A stretch of 64,000 nucleotides of DNA from Limimaricola sp027213785 (GCF_050847355.1 NZ_CP193755.1:186001-250000); one strand, 5' to 3'; shown: positions 18,962-26,703, counted from the first letter of the stretch. A program made the numbers and translations. The notes: generated from the sequence alone by a model not told the origin.

Positions 18962-18970
18962 TGCTATGAT
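18962..18970 (+). promoter_or_regulatory. Extended -10 promoter of the DUF1326-DUF2182 pair
   Basis: TGCTATGAT matches the extended -10 consensus with one mismatch and has no convincing -35 hexamer. It lies 32 bases after the terminator and about 88 bases before the DUF1326 start. It differs by one base from the TGGTATGAT upstream of the inserted GNAT gene. Confidence 0.45.
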
Positions 18971-19057
18971 TGCGTCAGGTTCGCGGCCGCGCGGCGGTCC
19001 GGCCCGACCTCGATCCCGCCTCGTGCGGGCGGGCGGTTCCCAGCAGGGGAGGCGGCC

Positions 19058-19696
19058 ATGATAGACTGGTCCATCGAGGGCAGTTCCTTCGGAAACTGCA
19101 ATTGCGGCTATGGCTGCCCGTGCCAGTTCGAGGATCTGCCCACCCATGGCCATTGCAGGGGCTTCGAGGCGCTCAGCATCGACACCGGCCATTTCGGCGA
19201 CATCCGTCTCGACGGGCTGAGGATCGCGCTGCTCTACGCATGGCCTGGTCCGATCTTCGAAGGGGGCGGGGAGTTGCAGGCGGTGATCGACGAGCGCGCG
19301 GCAGCCGACCAGCGCGACGCGCTCGAACGCGTGCTGCATGGCGAGGAGACCGAGGAGGCGGCCACCCATTGGTGGGTGTTCCGGGCCATGTCGGACCTCC
19401 TCCACCCGACGCTGTATCGGCCGATCGATCTCGACCTCGACATCGAGGCCCGCCGCGCCCGGCTCTCGATCCCCGGGGTGCTCACCGGCGAGGGTCGGCC
19501 GATCCGTCCGCCGCATTCGGATGGCGAGCATCGGGTGCGGATCCAGATCCCCGGCGGCATCGAGTTCGAGCTGGCCGAGATCGGCAGCGCCACCTCGCGC
19601 AGCGGCGCCGACAGCGCCATCGCGCTGGACCTCTCCGACAGCTATGGGCAGTTCAACCGGCTGCACCACAGCGGTCAGGGCGTCGTCCATGCCTGA
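19058..19696 (+). CDS. DUF1326 domain-containing protein, cysteine-rich N terminus (putative metal binding)
   Basis: The 212-residue protein is recognisable as DUF1326 from its N-terminal SFGNCNCGYGCPCQF motif, which places cysteines at 14, 16, 20 and 22 with His30, His32 and Cys33 close behind. This cluster looks like a soft-metal site, possibly copper. The rest is a predicted beta-rich domain with conserved THWWVFRAMSDLLHPTLYRP. There is no signal peptide. The gene has a strong GGGGAGG ribosome-binding site and overlaps the DUF2182 gene by eight bases, so the two are made together. DUF1326 and DUF2182 genes are, to my knowledge, often neighbours, but their biochemical role is not established. 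The pair is inserted between rpmD and rplO. Confidence 0.85.
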   Translation: MIDWSIEGSSFGNCNCGYGCPCQFEDLPTHGHCRGFEALSIDTGHFGDIRLDGLRIALLYAWPGPIFEGGGELQAVIDERAAADQRDALERVLHGEETEEAATHWWVFRAMSDLLHPTLYRPIDLDLDIEARRARLSIPGVLTGEGRPIRPPHSDGEHRVRIQIPGGIEFELAEIGSATSRSGADSAIALDLSDSYGQFNRLHHSGQGVVHA

Positions 19697-20480
19697 AACG
19701 GCGCCCGCCACATTGGCGGGACTGCTGCGGCGCGACCGTGGGCTCTGCATCGTTCTAGTGGCGGCGATCTGCCTTTTGGCATGGGCCTACACGCTTGCGG
19801 GGGGTGGCGTGATGCCGCGCGACGGCATGATGCCCGGGCACGGAGGCGAGGCGGCCCCTGTAAGCCCGGACTGGTCCCTAGGTCATGGCTTGGCGATGAT
19901 CGTCATGTGGTGGGTGATGATGGTGGCGATGATGCTGCCCTCGGCCACGCCCGTGATCCTGCTGGCGGCCGCGCTGAACCGGCGCGCCAGCGGCACCGCG
20001 CCTTTCCCTGCGACCGCGATCTTCGTGGCGGGCTACCTGCTGGTCTGGCTCGGCTTCAGCCTCGCTGCGACGGTGGCGCAGTTCCTGCTGTCGCGGGCCG
20101 GGCTGCTGACAGCAGGGATGGCAAGCGCCAGCGACGGGTTGTCCGGCCCGTTGCTGCTGGCCGCCGGGATCTGGCAACTCAGCCCCGCCAAGGCGGCTTG
20201 CCTGCGGCACTGCCGATCCCCGGTCGACTGGCTGATCCGGCATCGCGGGCAGGGCTGGCGCGGCGCACTGACAGTGGGCCTCGGTCACGGCGGGTACTGC
20301 CTTGGCTGCTGCTGGGCGCTGATGCTGCTGCTTTTCGTGGGCGGAGTGATGAGCCCGCTCTGGATTGCAGGTCTGGCACTGCTGGTGCTGCTCGAAAAGC
20401 TGGCTCCCGGCGGAGCGGCATGGCGGCGGATCACCGGTGCGCTGCTCCTGATATCCGGGGGGCTCGTGCTCCTGCCATAG
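19689..20480 (+). CDS. DUF2182 predicted metal-binding membrane protein
   Basis: The 263-residue protein has about six hydrophobic segments: roughly residues 18-38, 65-95, 108-135, 150-165, 195-222 and 223-262. Between the first two lies a Met/His-rich loop with Met42, Met47, Met48 and His51. The second segment reads MWWVMMVAMMLPS, a DUF2182 hallmark. Two further hallmarks are CLRHC (171-175) and GHGGYCLGCCW (199-209), which places three cysteines in or next to a membrane helix. These residues suggest metal transfer or binding in the inner membrane together with the upstream DUF1326 protein. The function is unproven; a role in copper handling or cofactor assembly is inference. Confidence 0.85.
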   Translation: MPETAPATLAGLLRRDRGLCIVLVAAICLLAWAYTLAGGGVMPRDGMMPGHGGEAAPVSPDWSLGHGLAMIVMWWVMMVAMMLPSATPVILLAAALNRRASGTAPFPATAIFVAGYLLVWLGFSLAATVAQFLLSRAGLLTAGMASASDGLSGPLLLAAGIWQLSPAKAACLRHCRSPVDWLIRHRGQGWRGALTVGLGHGGYCLGCCWALMLLLFVGGVMSPLWIAGLALLVLLEKLAPGGAAWRRITGALLLISGGLVLLP

Positions 20481-20490
20481 GGCAGGGCGC

Positions 20491-20519
20491 TTGAAACCCG
20501 GGCCCGAGGGTCGTATACG
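20491..20519 (+). promoter_or_regulatory. Promoter restarting ribosomal transcription at rplO
   Basis: TTGAAA (20491-20496) and TATACG (20514-20519) are separated by 17 bases. The -10 and the spacing are identical to those of the rpsL promoter. It lies just after the DUF2182 stop codon and about 95 bases upstream of rplO. Confidence 0.75.
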
Positions 20520-20614
20520 CCGCCGGTGCCCCTCTGTGGGCCGAATCCCATTCGTCACGCCGTGTTTGCCCCATCCGTCGCTGGGGGGCAGTTCCGGCAT
20601 CAAGGAGAAGCGAC

Positions 20615-21091
20615 ATGAAACTCAACGAACTGCGCGACAATCCGGGCGCGACCAAGAAAGCCAAGCGCGTCGGCCGTGGTCCGGGCTCCGGCACCGGCAA
20701 GATGGGCGGCCGTGGTATCAAGGGTCAGAAATCCCGTTCGGGCGTGGCCATCAAGGGCTACGAGGGCGGCCAGATGCCGCTTTACCAGCGCCTGCCCAAG
20801 CGCGGCTTCAACAAGCCGAACCGCCGCGAATACGCCGTCGTCAACCTGGGCCTGATCCAGAAGTTCATCGACGCCGGCAAGATCGACGCCGCTCAGGACA
20901 TCACCGAGGACGCGCTGGTCGCGTCGGGCCTGATCCGTCGCAAGCGCGATGGCATCCGCGTCCTGTCGAAGGGCGAGTTCACCTCCAAGGCCAACATCGC
21001 CGTCACCGGTGCGTCCAAGGGCGCGATCGAGGCGGTCGAGAAGGCGGGCGGCAAGCTCACCGTCACCGCGCCGGCGGCCGCCGCCGAATAA
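20615..21091 (+). CDS. rplO: 50S ribosomal protein L15
   Basis: L15 is a late-assembly 50S protein with a long extended N terminus. The 158-residue product starts MKLNELRDNPGATKKAKRVG and shows the glycine-rich GRGPGSGTGKMGGRGIKGQK region, which threads into rRNA, and the GFNKPNRREYAVVNL block. An AAGGAGAAG site precedes the ATG. It heads the third ribosomal segment, rplO-secY-adk, behind its own promoter. Confidence 0.98.
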   Translation: MKLNELRDNPGATKKAKRVGRGPGSGTGKMGGRGIKGQKSRSGVAIKGYEGGQMPLYQRLPKRGFNKPNRREYAVVNLGLIQKFIDAGKIDAAQDITEDALVASGLIRRKRDGIRVLSKGEFTSKANIAVTGASKGAIEAVEKAGGKLTVTAPAAAAE

Positions 21092-21141
21092 TCGGTGGCC
21101 GGGGGGCCTTGCGCTCCCCGCCCCCGTCACCGACTGTTCCC

Positions 21142-21176
21142 GCGCCGCCGACCGGAAGACCCCGGTCCGGCGGCGC
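21142..21176 (+). other. Strong hairpin between rplO and secY
   Basis: GCGCCGCCG-ACCGG pairs with CCGGT-C-CGGCGGCGC, giving 14 base pairs with one bulged C around a six-base loop. It lies 21 bases before the secY ATG. There is no T tract, so it is more likely a processing, stability or translation-control element than a terminator. Confidence 0.55.
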
Positions 21177-21197
21177 TGACATGACAAGAGAGCCCCG

Positions 21198-22571
21198 ATG
21201 GCATCAGCAGCAGAACAGATGGCCGCCAACATGAGCTGGGGGGCCTTCGGCAAGGCCACCGAGCTCCGTCAGCGGATCCTCTTCACGATCGGTCTCCTGA
21301 TCGTCTACCGGCTCGGCACCTTCATCCCCGTGCCGGGGATCGACGGCGCCGCGCTGCGCAATTTCATGGAAGGCGCGGCCTCCGGCATCGGCGGCATCCT
21401 GTCGATGTTCACCGGCGGCGCGCTGAGCCGGATGGGCATCTTCGCCCTCGGCATCATGCCCTACATCTCCGCCTCGATCATCGTGCAGCTCATGGCCTCG
21501 ATGTACGAGCCGCTCAAGCAGCTCAAGAAAGAGGGCGAGCAGGGGCGCAAGAAGATCAACCAGTACACCCGCTACTTCACCGTGGTGCTGGCGACCTTCC
21601 AGGCCTACGGCCTTGCCGTCTCGCTCGAGGCGGGCGACCTCGTCACCGATCCGGGCCTGTTCTTCCGTGCCTCGACGATGATCACCCTTGTCGGCGGCAC
21701 CATGTTCCTGATGTGGCTGGGCGAGCAGATCACCGCGCGCGGCATCGGCAACGGCATCTCGCTGATCATCTTCGTCGGCATCATCGCCGAGATCCCGGCA
21801 GCGCTGGCACAGTTCCTGAGCCAGGGCCGCTCCGGCGCGATCTCCCCCGCGGTGATCCTTCTGGTGATCGCCATGGTGATCGGGGTGCTGACCTTCGTGG
21901 TGTTCATGGAGCGATCCCTGCGCAAGATCCACATCCAGTACCCGCGCCGCCAGGTCGGCATGAAGGTCTATGATGGCGGCTCCTCGCACCTGCCGATCAA
22001 GGTGAACCCGGCCGGCGTGATCCCGGCGATCTTCGCTTCGGCGCTGCTCTTGCTGCCGACCACGCTCTCGACCTTCTCGGGCGGCTCCACCGGCCCGGTC
22101 ATGTCGACGATCCTCGCCTATTTCGGGCCGGGCCAGCCGCTCTACCTGATCTTCTTCGCGGCGATGATCATCTTCTTCACCTACTTCTATACCCGCGAAG
22201 TGGCGTTCAAGACCGATGACGTGGCCGACAACCTGAAGAACCAGAACGGCTTCATCCCCGGCATCCGGCCCGGCAAGCGGACCTCGGAATACCTGGAATA
22301 CGTGTTGAACCGGATTCTGGTGCTGGGCTCGGCCTATCTCGCCCTCGTGGCGCTGCTGCCCGAGATCCTGCGCAGCCAGCTGGCGATCCCGTTCTACTTC
22401 GGTGGCACCTCGATCCTGATCATTGTCTCGGTCGGCATGGACACGATCCAGCAGGTCCAGAGCCATCTGCTCGCGCATCAGTACGAGGGGCTGATCGAGA
22501 AATCGCAGCTGCGCGGCCGGCGCGGCGGCAAGACGAACAAGACCAAGGCGAGGGGGCCAGCACGTCGATGA
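21198..22571 (+). CDS. secY: Preprotein translocase subunit SecY
   Basis: SecY is the protein-conducting channel of the Sec translocon in the inner membrane. The 457-residue protein has ten hydrophobic segments. Signatures include YRLGTFIPVPGIDGAAL near the N terminus, the PYISASIIVQLMAS plug/helix region, and GIGNGISLIIFVGI. A basic tail (RGRRGGKTNKTKARGPARR) ends the protein. The start follows GAGAGCCCCG. It overlaps adk by four bases, as in other alphaproteobacteria. Confidence 0.99.
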   Translation: MASAAEQMAANMSWGAFGKATELRQRILFTIGLLIVYRLGTFIPVPGIDGAALRNFMEGAASGIGGILSMFTGGALSRMGIFALGIMPYISASIIVQLMASMYEPLKQLKKEGEQGRKKINQYTRYFTVVLATFQAYGLAVSLEAGDLVTDPGLFFRASTMITLVGGTMFLMWLGEQITARGIGNGISLIIFVGIIAEIPAALAQFLSQGRSGAISPAVILLVIAMVIGVLTFVVFMERSLRKIHIQYPRRQVGMKVYDGGSSHLPIKVNPAGVIPAIFASALLLLPTTLSTFSGGSTGPVMSTILAYFGPGQPLYLIFFAAMIIFFTYFYTREVAFKTDDVADNLKNQNGFIPGIRPGKRTSEYLEYVLNRILVLGSAYLALVALLPEILRSQLAIPFYFGGTSILIIVSVGMDTIQQVQSHLLAHQYEGLIEKSQLRGRRGGKTNKTKARGPARR

Positions 22572-23233
22572 TCAACATCATTCTTCTGGGGCCGCCGGGC
22601 GCGGGCAAGGGCACGCAGGCCAAGCGTCTGGTCGAAGAGCGTGGCATGGTGCAGCTCTCGACCGGTGACATGCTGCGCGAGGCGCGTTCCTCCGGCACCG
22701 AGATGGGCCAGCGCGTCGCCGCCGTCATGGATCGCGGCGAGCTGGTGACCGACGAGATCGTCATCGGGCTGATCCGCGAGAAACTGACCTCCGGCAGCGC
22801 CTCGGGCGGCTACATCTTCGACGGCTTCCCGCGCACCCTGGCGCAGGCCGATGCGCTCGGCGCGCTGCTCGCGGAACTGGGACAGAAGCTCGACCACGTG
22901 ATCGAGATGCGGGTCGATGACGAGGTGCTGGTCTCGCGCATCACCGGTCGTTCCACCTGTGGCAATTGCGGTGAGGTCTATCATGACGTGACCCGCCCGG
23001 TGCCGGCGGACGGCGTCTGCGTCAATTGCGGTTCGACCGAGATCAAGCGCCGTGCCGACGACAACGAGGAGGCGTTGCGCACCCGGCTTCTGGCCTATTA
23101 CAAGCAGACTTCGCCGCTGATCGGCTACTACCACGCCAAGGGCCAGCTCGAGAGCGTCAACGGTCTGGCCGCGATCGAGGAGGTTTCGGCCGAGATCGCC
23201 GGTCTTCTCGGTCAGCAGACCCAGGACGCCTGA
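22568..23233 (+). CDS. adk: Adenylate kinase
   Basis: Adk interconverts ATP, ADP and AMP in the cytosol. The 221-residue protein is the long form with a LID domain. The P-loop is GPPGAGKGTQAKRL near residue 8, the NMP-binding region is STGDMLREA, and FDGFPRTLAQADAL follows. The LID carries a CGNCGEVYHD...CVNCGS set, that is, two CxxC pairs that probably bind zinc. It is coupled to secY by an ATGA overlap. A new promoter for the alpha operon follows. Confidence 0.98.
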   Translation: MINIILLGPPGAGKGTQAKRLVEERGMVQLSTGDMLREARSSGTEMGQRVAAVMDRGELVTDEIVIGLIREKLTSGSASGGYIFDGFPRTLAQADALGALLAELGQKLDHVIEMRVDDEVLVSRITGRSTCGNCGEVYHDVTRPVPADGVCVNCGSTEIKRRADDNEEALRTRLLAYYKQTSPLIGYYHAKGQLESVNGLAAIEEVSAEIAGLLGQQTQDA

Positions 23234-23265
23234 GGCCGGTTCCGGCCAGCCCAGGGGCAGGGGGC

Positions 23266-23294
23266 TTGACCCTCTGCCCGGCAGCCCATAGACA
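23266..23294 (+). promoter_or_regulatory. Candidate promoter of the alpha operon (rpsM-rpsK-rpoA-rplQ)
   Basis: TTGACC (23266-23271) and TAGACA (23289-23294) are separated by 17 bases. The predicted start near 23301 leaves a leader of about 145 bases before rpsM. Confidence 0.55.
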
Positions 23295-23372
23295 GCCCCA
23301 TCCCGAAAGGGAATCATTTCGCGCGAATTGTCGGGTCGCTCCCGGATCCGCGCGGATCACCTCGCAGGATGC

Positions 23373-23426
23373 GGCCCGGATTTTCCGGGCCTCAGTTGTG
23401 AAAAAAGGCTCCGGCATCACGGAGCC
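23373..23426 (+). promoter_or_regulatory. Two tandem hairpins in the rpsM leader
   Basis: The first hairpin is GGCCCGGA-TTT-TCCGGGCC (23373-23391). After CTCAGTTGTG and a run of A residues comes the second, GGCTCCG-GCATCA-CGGAGCC (23407-23426), which ends about ten bases before the AAAGGACG ribosome-binding site. The pair could mediate ribosomal-protein feedback. In E. coli the alpha operon is controlled by S4, but no rpsD is present here. Confidence 0.5.
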
Positions 23427-23446
23427 GCAACGAAAGGACGCTAAAC

Positions 23447-23815
23447 GTGGCACGTATTGCCGGCGTGAACATCCCGACCGCGAAGCGGGTTCCGATCGCC
23501 CTCACCTATATCACCGGCATCGGTGACACCACCGCCCGCCAGATCTGCGAAGCCGTCGGCATCGACGTGACCCGCCGGGTCAACGATCTCTCCGACGCCG
23601 AGGTTCTGGCGATCCGCGAGCACATCGACGCCAACCTCACCGTGGAAGGCGACCTGCGTCGCGAAACCACGATGAACATCAAGCGCCTGATGGATCTCGG
23701 CTGCTACCGTGGCCTGCGCCACCGTCGCAACCTGCCGGTCCGCGGCCAGCGTACCCACACCAATGCTCGCACCCGCAAAGGCCCCGCAAAGGCCATTGCC
23801 GGCAAGAAGAAATAA
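23447..23815 (+). CDS. rpsM: 30S ribosomal protein S13
   Basis: S13 forms bridges B1a/b and contacts the P-site tRNA. The 122-residue product begins (M)ARIAGVNIPTAKRVPIALTY from a GTG start at 23447, preceded by AAAGGACG. It contains the C-terminal LRHRRNLPVRGQRTHTNART block that reaches into the 30S head. The GTG start may lower initiation slightly and could matter for the hairpin-containing leader. rpsK follows after 12 bases. Confidence 0.98.
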   Translation: MARIAGVNIPTAKRVPIALTYITGIGDTTARQICEAVGIDVTRRVNDLSDAEVLAIREHIDANLTVEGDLRRETTMNIKRLMDLGCYRGLRHRRNLPVRGQRTHTNARTRKGPAKAIAGKKK

Positions 23816-23827
23816 GGGGACGCATCC

Positions 23828-24220
23828 ATGGCACGTGATACCCGTCGCGGAGGCAAGAAGAAGGTCTCCAAGAACATCGCCGCAGGCGTGGCGCATGTGA
23901 ACAGCTCGTTCAACAACACCAAGATCCTGATCTCGGACGTGCAGGGCAACGCGATCTCCTGGTCGTCCGCCGGCACCATGGGCTTCAAGGGCTCGCGCAA
24001 GTCGACCCCCTACGCCGCCCAGCTGGCCGCCGAAGACGCGGGCCGCAAGGCGCAGGAACACGGCGTGAAGACGCTGGAAGTCGAAGTGCAGGGCCCCGGT
24101 TCGGGCCGCGAGAGCGCGCTGCGCGCCTTGGCTGCCGTCGGCTTCAACATCACGTCGATCCGCGACGTGACGCCGATCGCCCATAACGGCTGCCGCCCGC
24201 CGAAGCGCCGCCGCGTCTGA
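23828..24220 (+). CDS. rpsK: 30S ribosomal protein S11
   Basis: S11 lies on the 30S platform near the E-site codon. The 130-residue product shows the family features AHVNSSFNNTKILISDVQGN, SWSSAGTMGFKGSRKSTPYA and the C-terminal TPIAHNGCRPPKRRRV, whose Asn-Gly is the site of isoaspartate formation in E. coli. A hairpin and a 115-base spacer separate it from rpoA. Confidence 0.99.
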   Translation: MARDTRRGGKKKVSKNIAAGVAHVNSSFNNTKILISDVQGNAISWSSAGTMGFKGSRKSTPYAAQLAAEDAGRKAQEHGVKTLEVEVQGPGSGRESALRALAAVGFNITSIRDVTPIAHNGCRPPKRRRV

Positions 24221-24237
24221 GGCAATACCACTTGTTC

Positions 24238-24263
24238 GGGGCCGCGCCTGTCTGCGCGGCCCC
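24238..24263 (+). other. Stem-loop between rpsK and rpoA
   Basis: GGGGCCGCGC and GCGCGGCCCC form a perfect ten-pair stem around CTGTCT. Only GATCCGTCATTTT follows, so there is no direct T tract. It may limit read-through or protect the rpsM-rpsK message. Confidence 0.5.
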
Positions 24264-24335
24264 GATCCGTCATTTTGAAACCTCGGGCGTCCGGCTCTTC
24301 GGGACCATGGAGCACGGACAGGAATGGAGGGACGC

Positions 24336-25352
24336 ATGATCCACAAGAATTGGGCCGAGCTGATCAAGCCGACGCAGCTCGACGTCAAGCCGGGCAACGA
24401 TCCGGCACGGCAGGCCACCGTGGTCGCCGAGCCGCTCGAGCGCGGCTTCGGCCTGACGCTCGGCAACGCGCTGCGCCGCGTGCTGATGTCGTCGCTCCAG
24501 GGTGCGGCCATCACCTCCGTTCAGATCGACAACGTGCTGCACGAGTTCTCCTCGATCTCGGGCGTCCGCGAGGACGTGACCGACGTGGTGCTGAACCTCA
24601 AGGGCGTCGCGATCCGCATGGAAGTCGAGGGCCCCAAGCGCCTCTCCGTCCAGGCGACCGGCCCGGGCGTCGTCACCGCCGGTGACATCTCCGAATCCGC
24701 GGGCATCGAGATCCTCAACAAGGATCACGTGCTGTGCCATCTCGACGACGGCGCCAACCTCTACATGGAGCTGACCGTCAACACCGGTAAGGGCTACGTC
24801 GCGGCCGACCGCAACAAGCCCGAGGACGCGCCGATCGGCATGATCGCCATCGACGCGATCTACTCGCCGGTCAAGAAGGTGTCCTACGACGTGCAGCCGA
24901 CCCGCGAGGGGCAGGTGCTCGACTATGACAAGCTGACCATGAAGGTCGAGACCGACGGCTCGCTGACCCCGGATGACGCCGTGGCCTATGCCGCCCGCAT
25001 CCTGCAGGACCAGCTGTCGATCTTCGTCAACTTCGACGAGCCGGAATCGGCCTCGGCCGGCGCGCTCGATGACGGTCTCGAGTTCAACCCGCTGCTGCTC
25101 AAGAAGGTCGACGAGCTCGAGCTGTCGGTGCGTTCGGCGAACTGCCTGAAGAACGACAACATCGTCTATATCGGCGACCTGATCCAGAAGACCGAAGCCG
25201 AGATGCTCCGCACCCCGAACTTCGGCCGCAAGTCCCTGAACGAGATCAAAGAGGTGCTCTCGGGCATGGGCCTGCATCTCGGCATGGACGTCGAGGACTG
25301 GCCGCCGGACAACATCGAAGATCTGGCCAAGAAGTTCGAAGACCAGTTCTGA
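24336..25352 (+). CDS. rpoA: DNA-directed RNA polymerase alpha subunit
   Basis: The alpha dimer scaffolds RNA polymerase, and its C-terminal domain binds UP elements and activators. The 338-residue protein has the N-terminal assembly domain (ERGFGLTLGNALRRVLMSSL) and the C-terminal domain (RSANCLKNDNIVYIGDLIQK then TPNFGRKSLNEIKEVL). The DNA-contacting Arg of the canonical RSANCLK stretch is present. The ATG at 24336 follows GGAGGGACGC; the ATG four codons earlier overlaps this site. rplQ follows after 109 bases. Confidence 0.99.
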   Translation: MIHKNWAELIKPTQLDVKPGNDPARQATVVAEPLERGFGLTLGNALRRVLMSSLQGAAITSVQIDNVLHEFSSISGVREDVTDVVLNLKGVAIRMEVEGPKRLSVQATGPGVVTAGDISESAGIEILNKDHVLCHLDDGANLYMELTVNTGKGYVAADRNKPEDAPIGMIAIDAIYSPVKKVSYDVQPTREGQVLDYDKLTMKVETDGSLTPDDAVAYAARILQDQLSIFVNFDEPESASAGALDDGLEFNPLLLKKVDELELSVRSANCLKNDNIVYIGDLIQKTEAEMLRTPNFGRKSLNEIKEVLSGMGLHLGMDVEDWPPDNIEDLAKKFEDQF

Positions 25353-25461
25353 GACTCGTAGGGGAGGGGAAACCCTCCCCGCACCCGGGCATCCCGCCCC
25401 AAGGAGAGCGGTCGACACGCATCGGCCGCCGGACAAAGCAAAACGCTAAAGGAGACACCCA

Positions 25462-25881
25462 ATGCGTCATGGAAGTGGCTACCGCCGCCTGAACCGTACC
25501 CACGAGCACCGCAAGGCGCTCTTCGCCAACCTCGCTGGCTCGCTGATCGAGCACGAGCAGATCAAGACCACGCTGCCCAAGGCGAAGGACCTGCGCCGCG
25601 TGATCGAGAAGCTCGTCACGCTGGGCAAGCGCGGTGACCTGCACGCCCGCCGTCAGGCCGCGGCGCAGCTCAAGCAGGACGCCCACGTCGCCAAGCTGTT
25701 CGAGGTCCTCGGGCCGCGCTACGCCGAGCGTCAGGGTGGCTATGTCCGCGTGCTGAAGGCCGGCTTCCGCTATGGCGACATGGCGCCGATGGCGATCATC
25801 GAATTCGTCGATCGCGACGTCGACGCCAAGGGCGCGGCCGACCGCGCCCGGCTCGAGGCCGAAGACGCCGCGGTCGAGTGA
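25462..25881 (+). CDS. rplQ: 50S ribosomal protein L17
   Basis: L17 lies at the tunnel exit near L22. The 139-residue product begins MRHGSGYRRLNRTHEHRKAL, followed by LFANLAGSLIEHEQIKTTLP, the family signature. The last 20 residues (DVDAKGAADRARLEAEDAAVE) form a short charged tail beyond the E. coli protein. It ends the alpha operon; a strong terminator follows 22 bases downstream. Confidence 0.98.
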   Translation: MRHGSGYRRLNRTHEHRKALFANLAGSLIEHEQIKTTLPKAKDLRRVIEKLVTLGKRGDLHARRQAAAQLKQDAHVAKLFEVLGPRYAERQGGYVRVLKAGFRYGDMAPMAIIEFVDRDVDAKGAADRARLEAEDAAVE

Positions 25882-25903
25882 TCGCGCCACGGTAGTGATA
25901 TGG

Positions 25904-25936
25904 AAACGCCTCGCCCCGCAAAGGGCGAGGCGTTTT
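25904..25936 (+). terminator. Terminator of the alpha operon
   Basis: The 13-pair perfect stem AAACGCCTCGCCC / GGGCGAGGCGTTT with a six-base loop ends in TTTT and closes the ribosomal gene block. Confidence 0.95.
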
Positions 25937-26035
25937 CGATTCTGCCGTCACGTCATGGGTTTGGGCGCGGAATGGCGCCGTATCCAAGGCATAGATGCCT
26001 GTTATCCTTTAAATATATCAGCTGATCAGGGCGCC

Positions 26036-26647
26036 ATGTCTCTCAGAGCCGGAATCGACATCCAGACGCGCAAGCTCGAGGCTCTTGCCCCCGGGGGATT
26101 CTTCTTCGCTCTGCATATCCGTTTCGCGCTGCCGCTTTTGAGCCACCAGACCTATCCCGAGGCCTGGACCGAGCGCTATACCGAGGAAGCCTACGCCCTG
26201 CGCGATCCGGTGATCGCCTGGGGCTTCAGCACCACCGGGCGCTGCCGCTGGAGCGAGATCGAGATCCCCGATCCCTTCGACATCTTCGGGCAGGCGCGCA
26301 GCTTCGGCATGGTCTATGGCTTCGCGGTCTCCTGCGGCCCGATGAAGTCGCGGACGATTGCCTCGGCCAGCCGCGCGGATCGCGAGTTCACGGATGACGA
26401 GATGGCCGAGTTCGAGCGGCTGATCATCCAGTTGCACGAGATCACCGAGCCACCCACCGCGCTGAGCAAGGCGCAGGTCGAGGCGCTGCGCTGCGTCGCC
26501 GAGGGAGATCGCTATGCCGCCGCCGCGGCCAAGCTCGGCATTTCCGAGAGCGCGCTGAAGGCGCGTCTCGCCTCGGCGCGCTCGACGCTTCTCGCGCGGA
26601 CCACCACCGAAGCCGTGCAGCGGGCGCGGGATTACCGCCTGCTCTGA
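26036..26647 (+). CDS. LuxR-family autoinducer-binding-type transcriptional regulator (LuxR solo)
   Basis: The 203-residue protein has an N-terminal autoinducer-binding-type domain, with YTEEAYALRDPVIAWGFST around residues 48-66 containing the conserved Tyr, Asp-Pro and Trp positions. A C-terminal LuxR helix-turn-helix follows (LSKAQVEALRCVAEGDRYAAAAAKLGISESALKARL). It is shorter than TraR or LuxR (about 235-250). No luxI synthase is in the window, so it is a solo that may sense its own, foreign or non-homoserine-lactone signals. An in-frame ATG 27 codons upstream exists; I prefer 26036. The leader is an AT-rich island (TTTAAATATATCAGCTGATC) in otherwise GC-rich DNA. Confidence 0.85.
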   Translation: MSLRAGIDIQTRKLEALAPGGFFFALHIRFALPLLSHQTYPEAWTERYTEEAYALRDPVIAWGFSTTGRCRWSEIEIPDPFDIFGQARSFGMVYGFAVSCGPMKSRTIASASRADREFTDDEMAEFERLIIQLHEITEPPTALSKAQVEALRCVAEGDRYAAAAAKLGISESALKARLASARSTLLARTTTEAVQRARDYRLL

Positions 26648-26703
26648 GGATCGGCTGTTCCCTGCCTACCTCCCCCAAGATTTCGGTAGCGATACCAAAT
26701 CCC

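Noticed and set aside
21204..22478. A 424-codon minus-strand frame across secY
   Set aside because: Antisense to secY, extremely rich in His, Asp and Arg, no recognisable domain.
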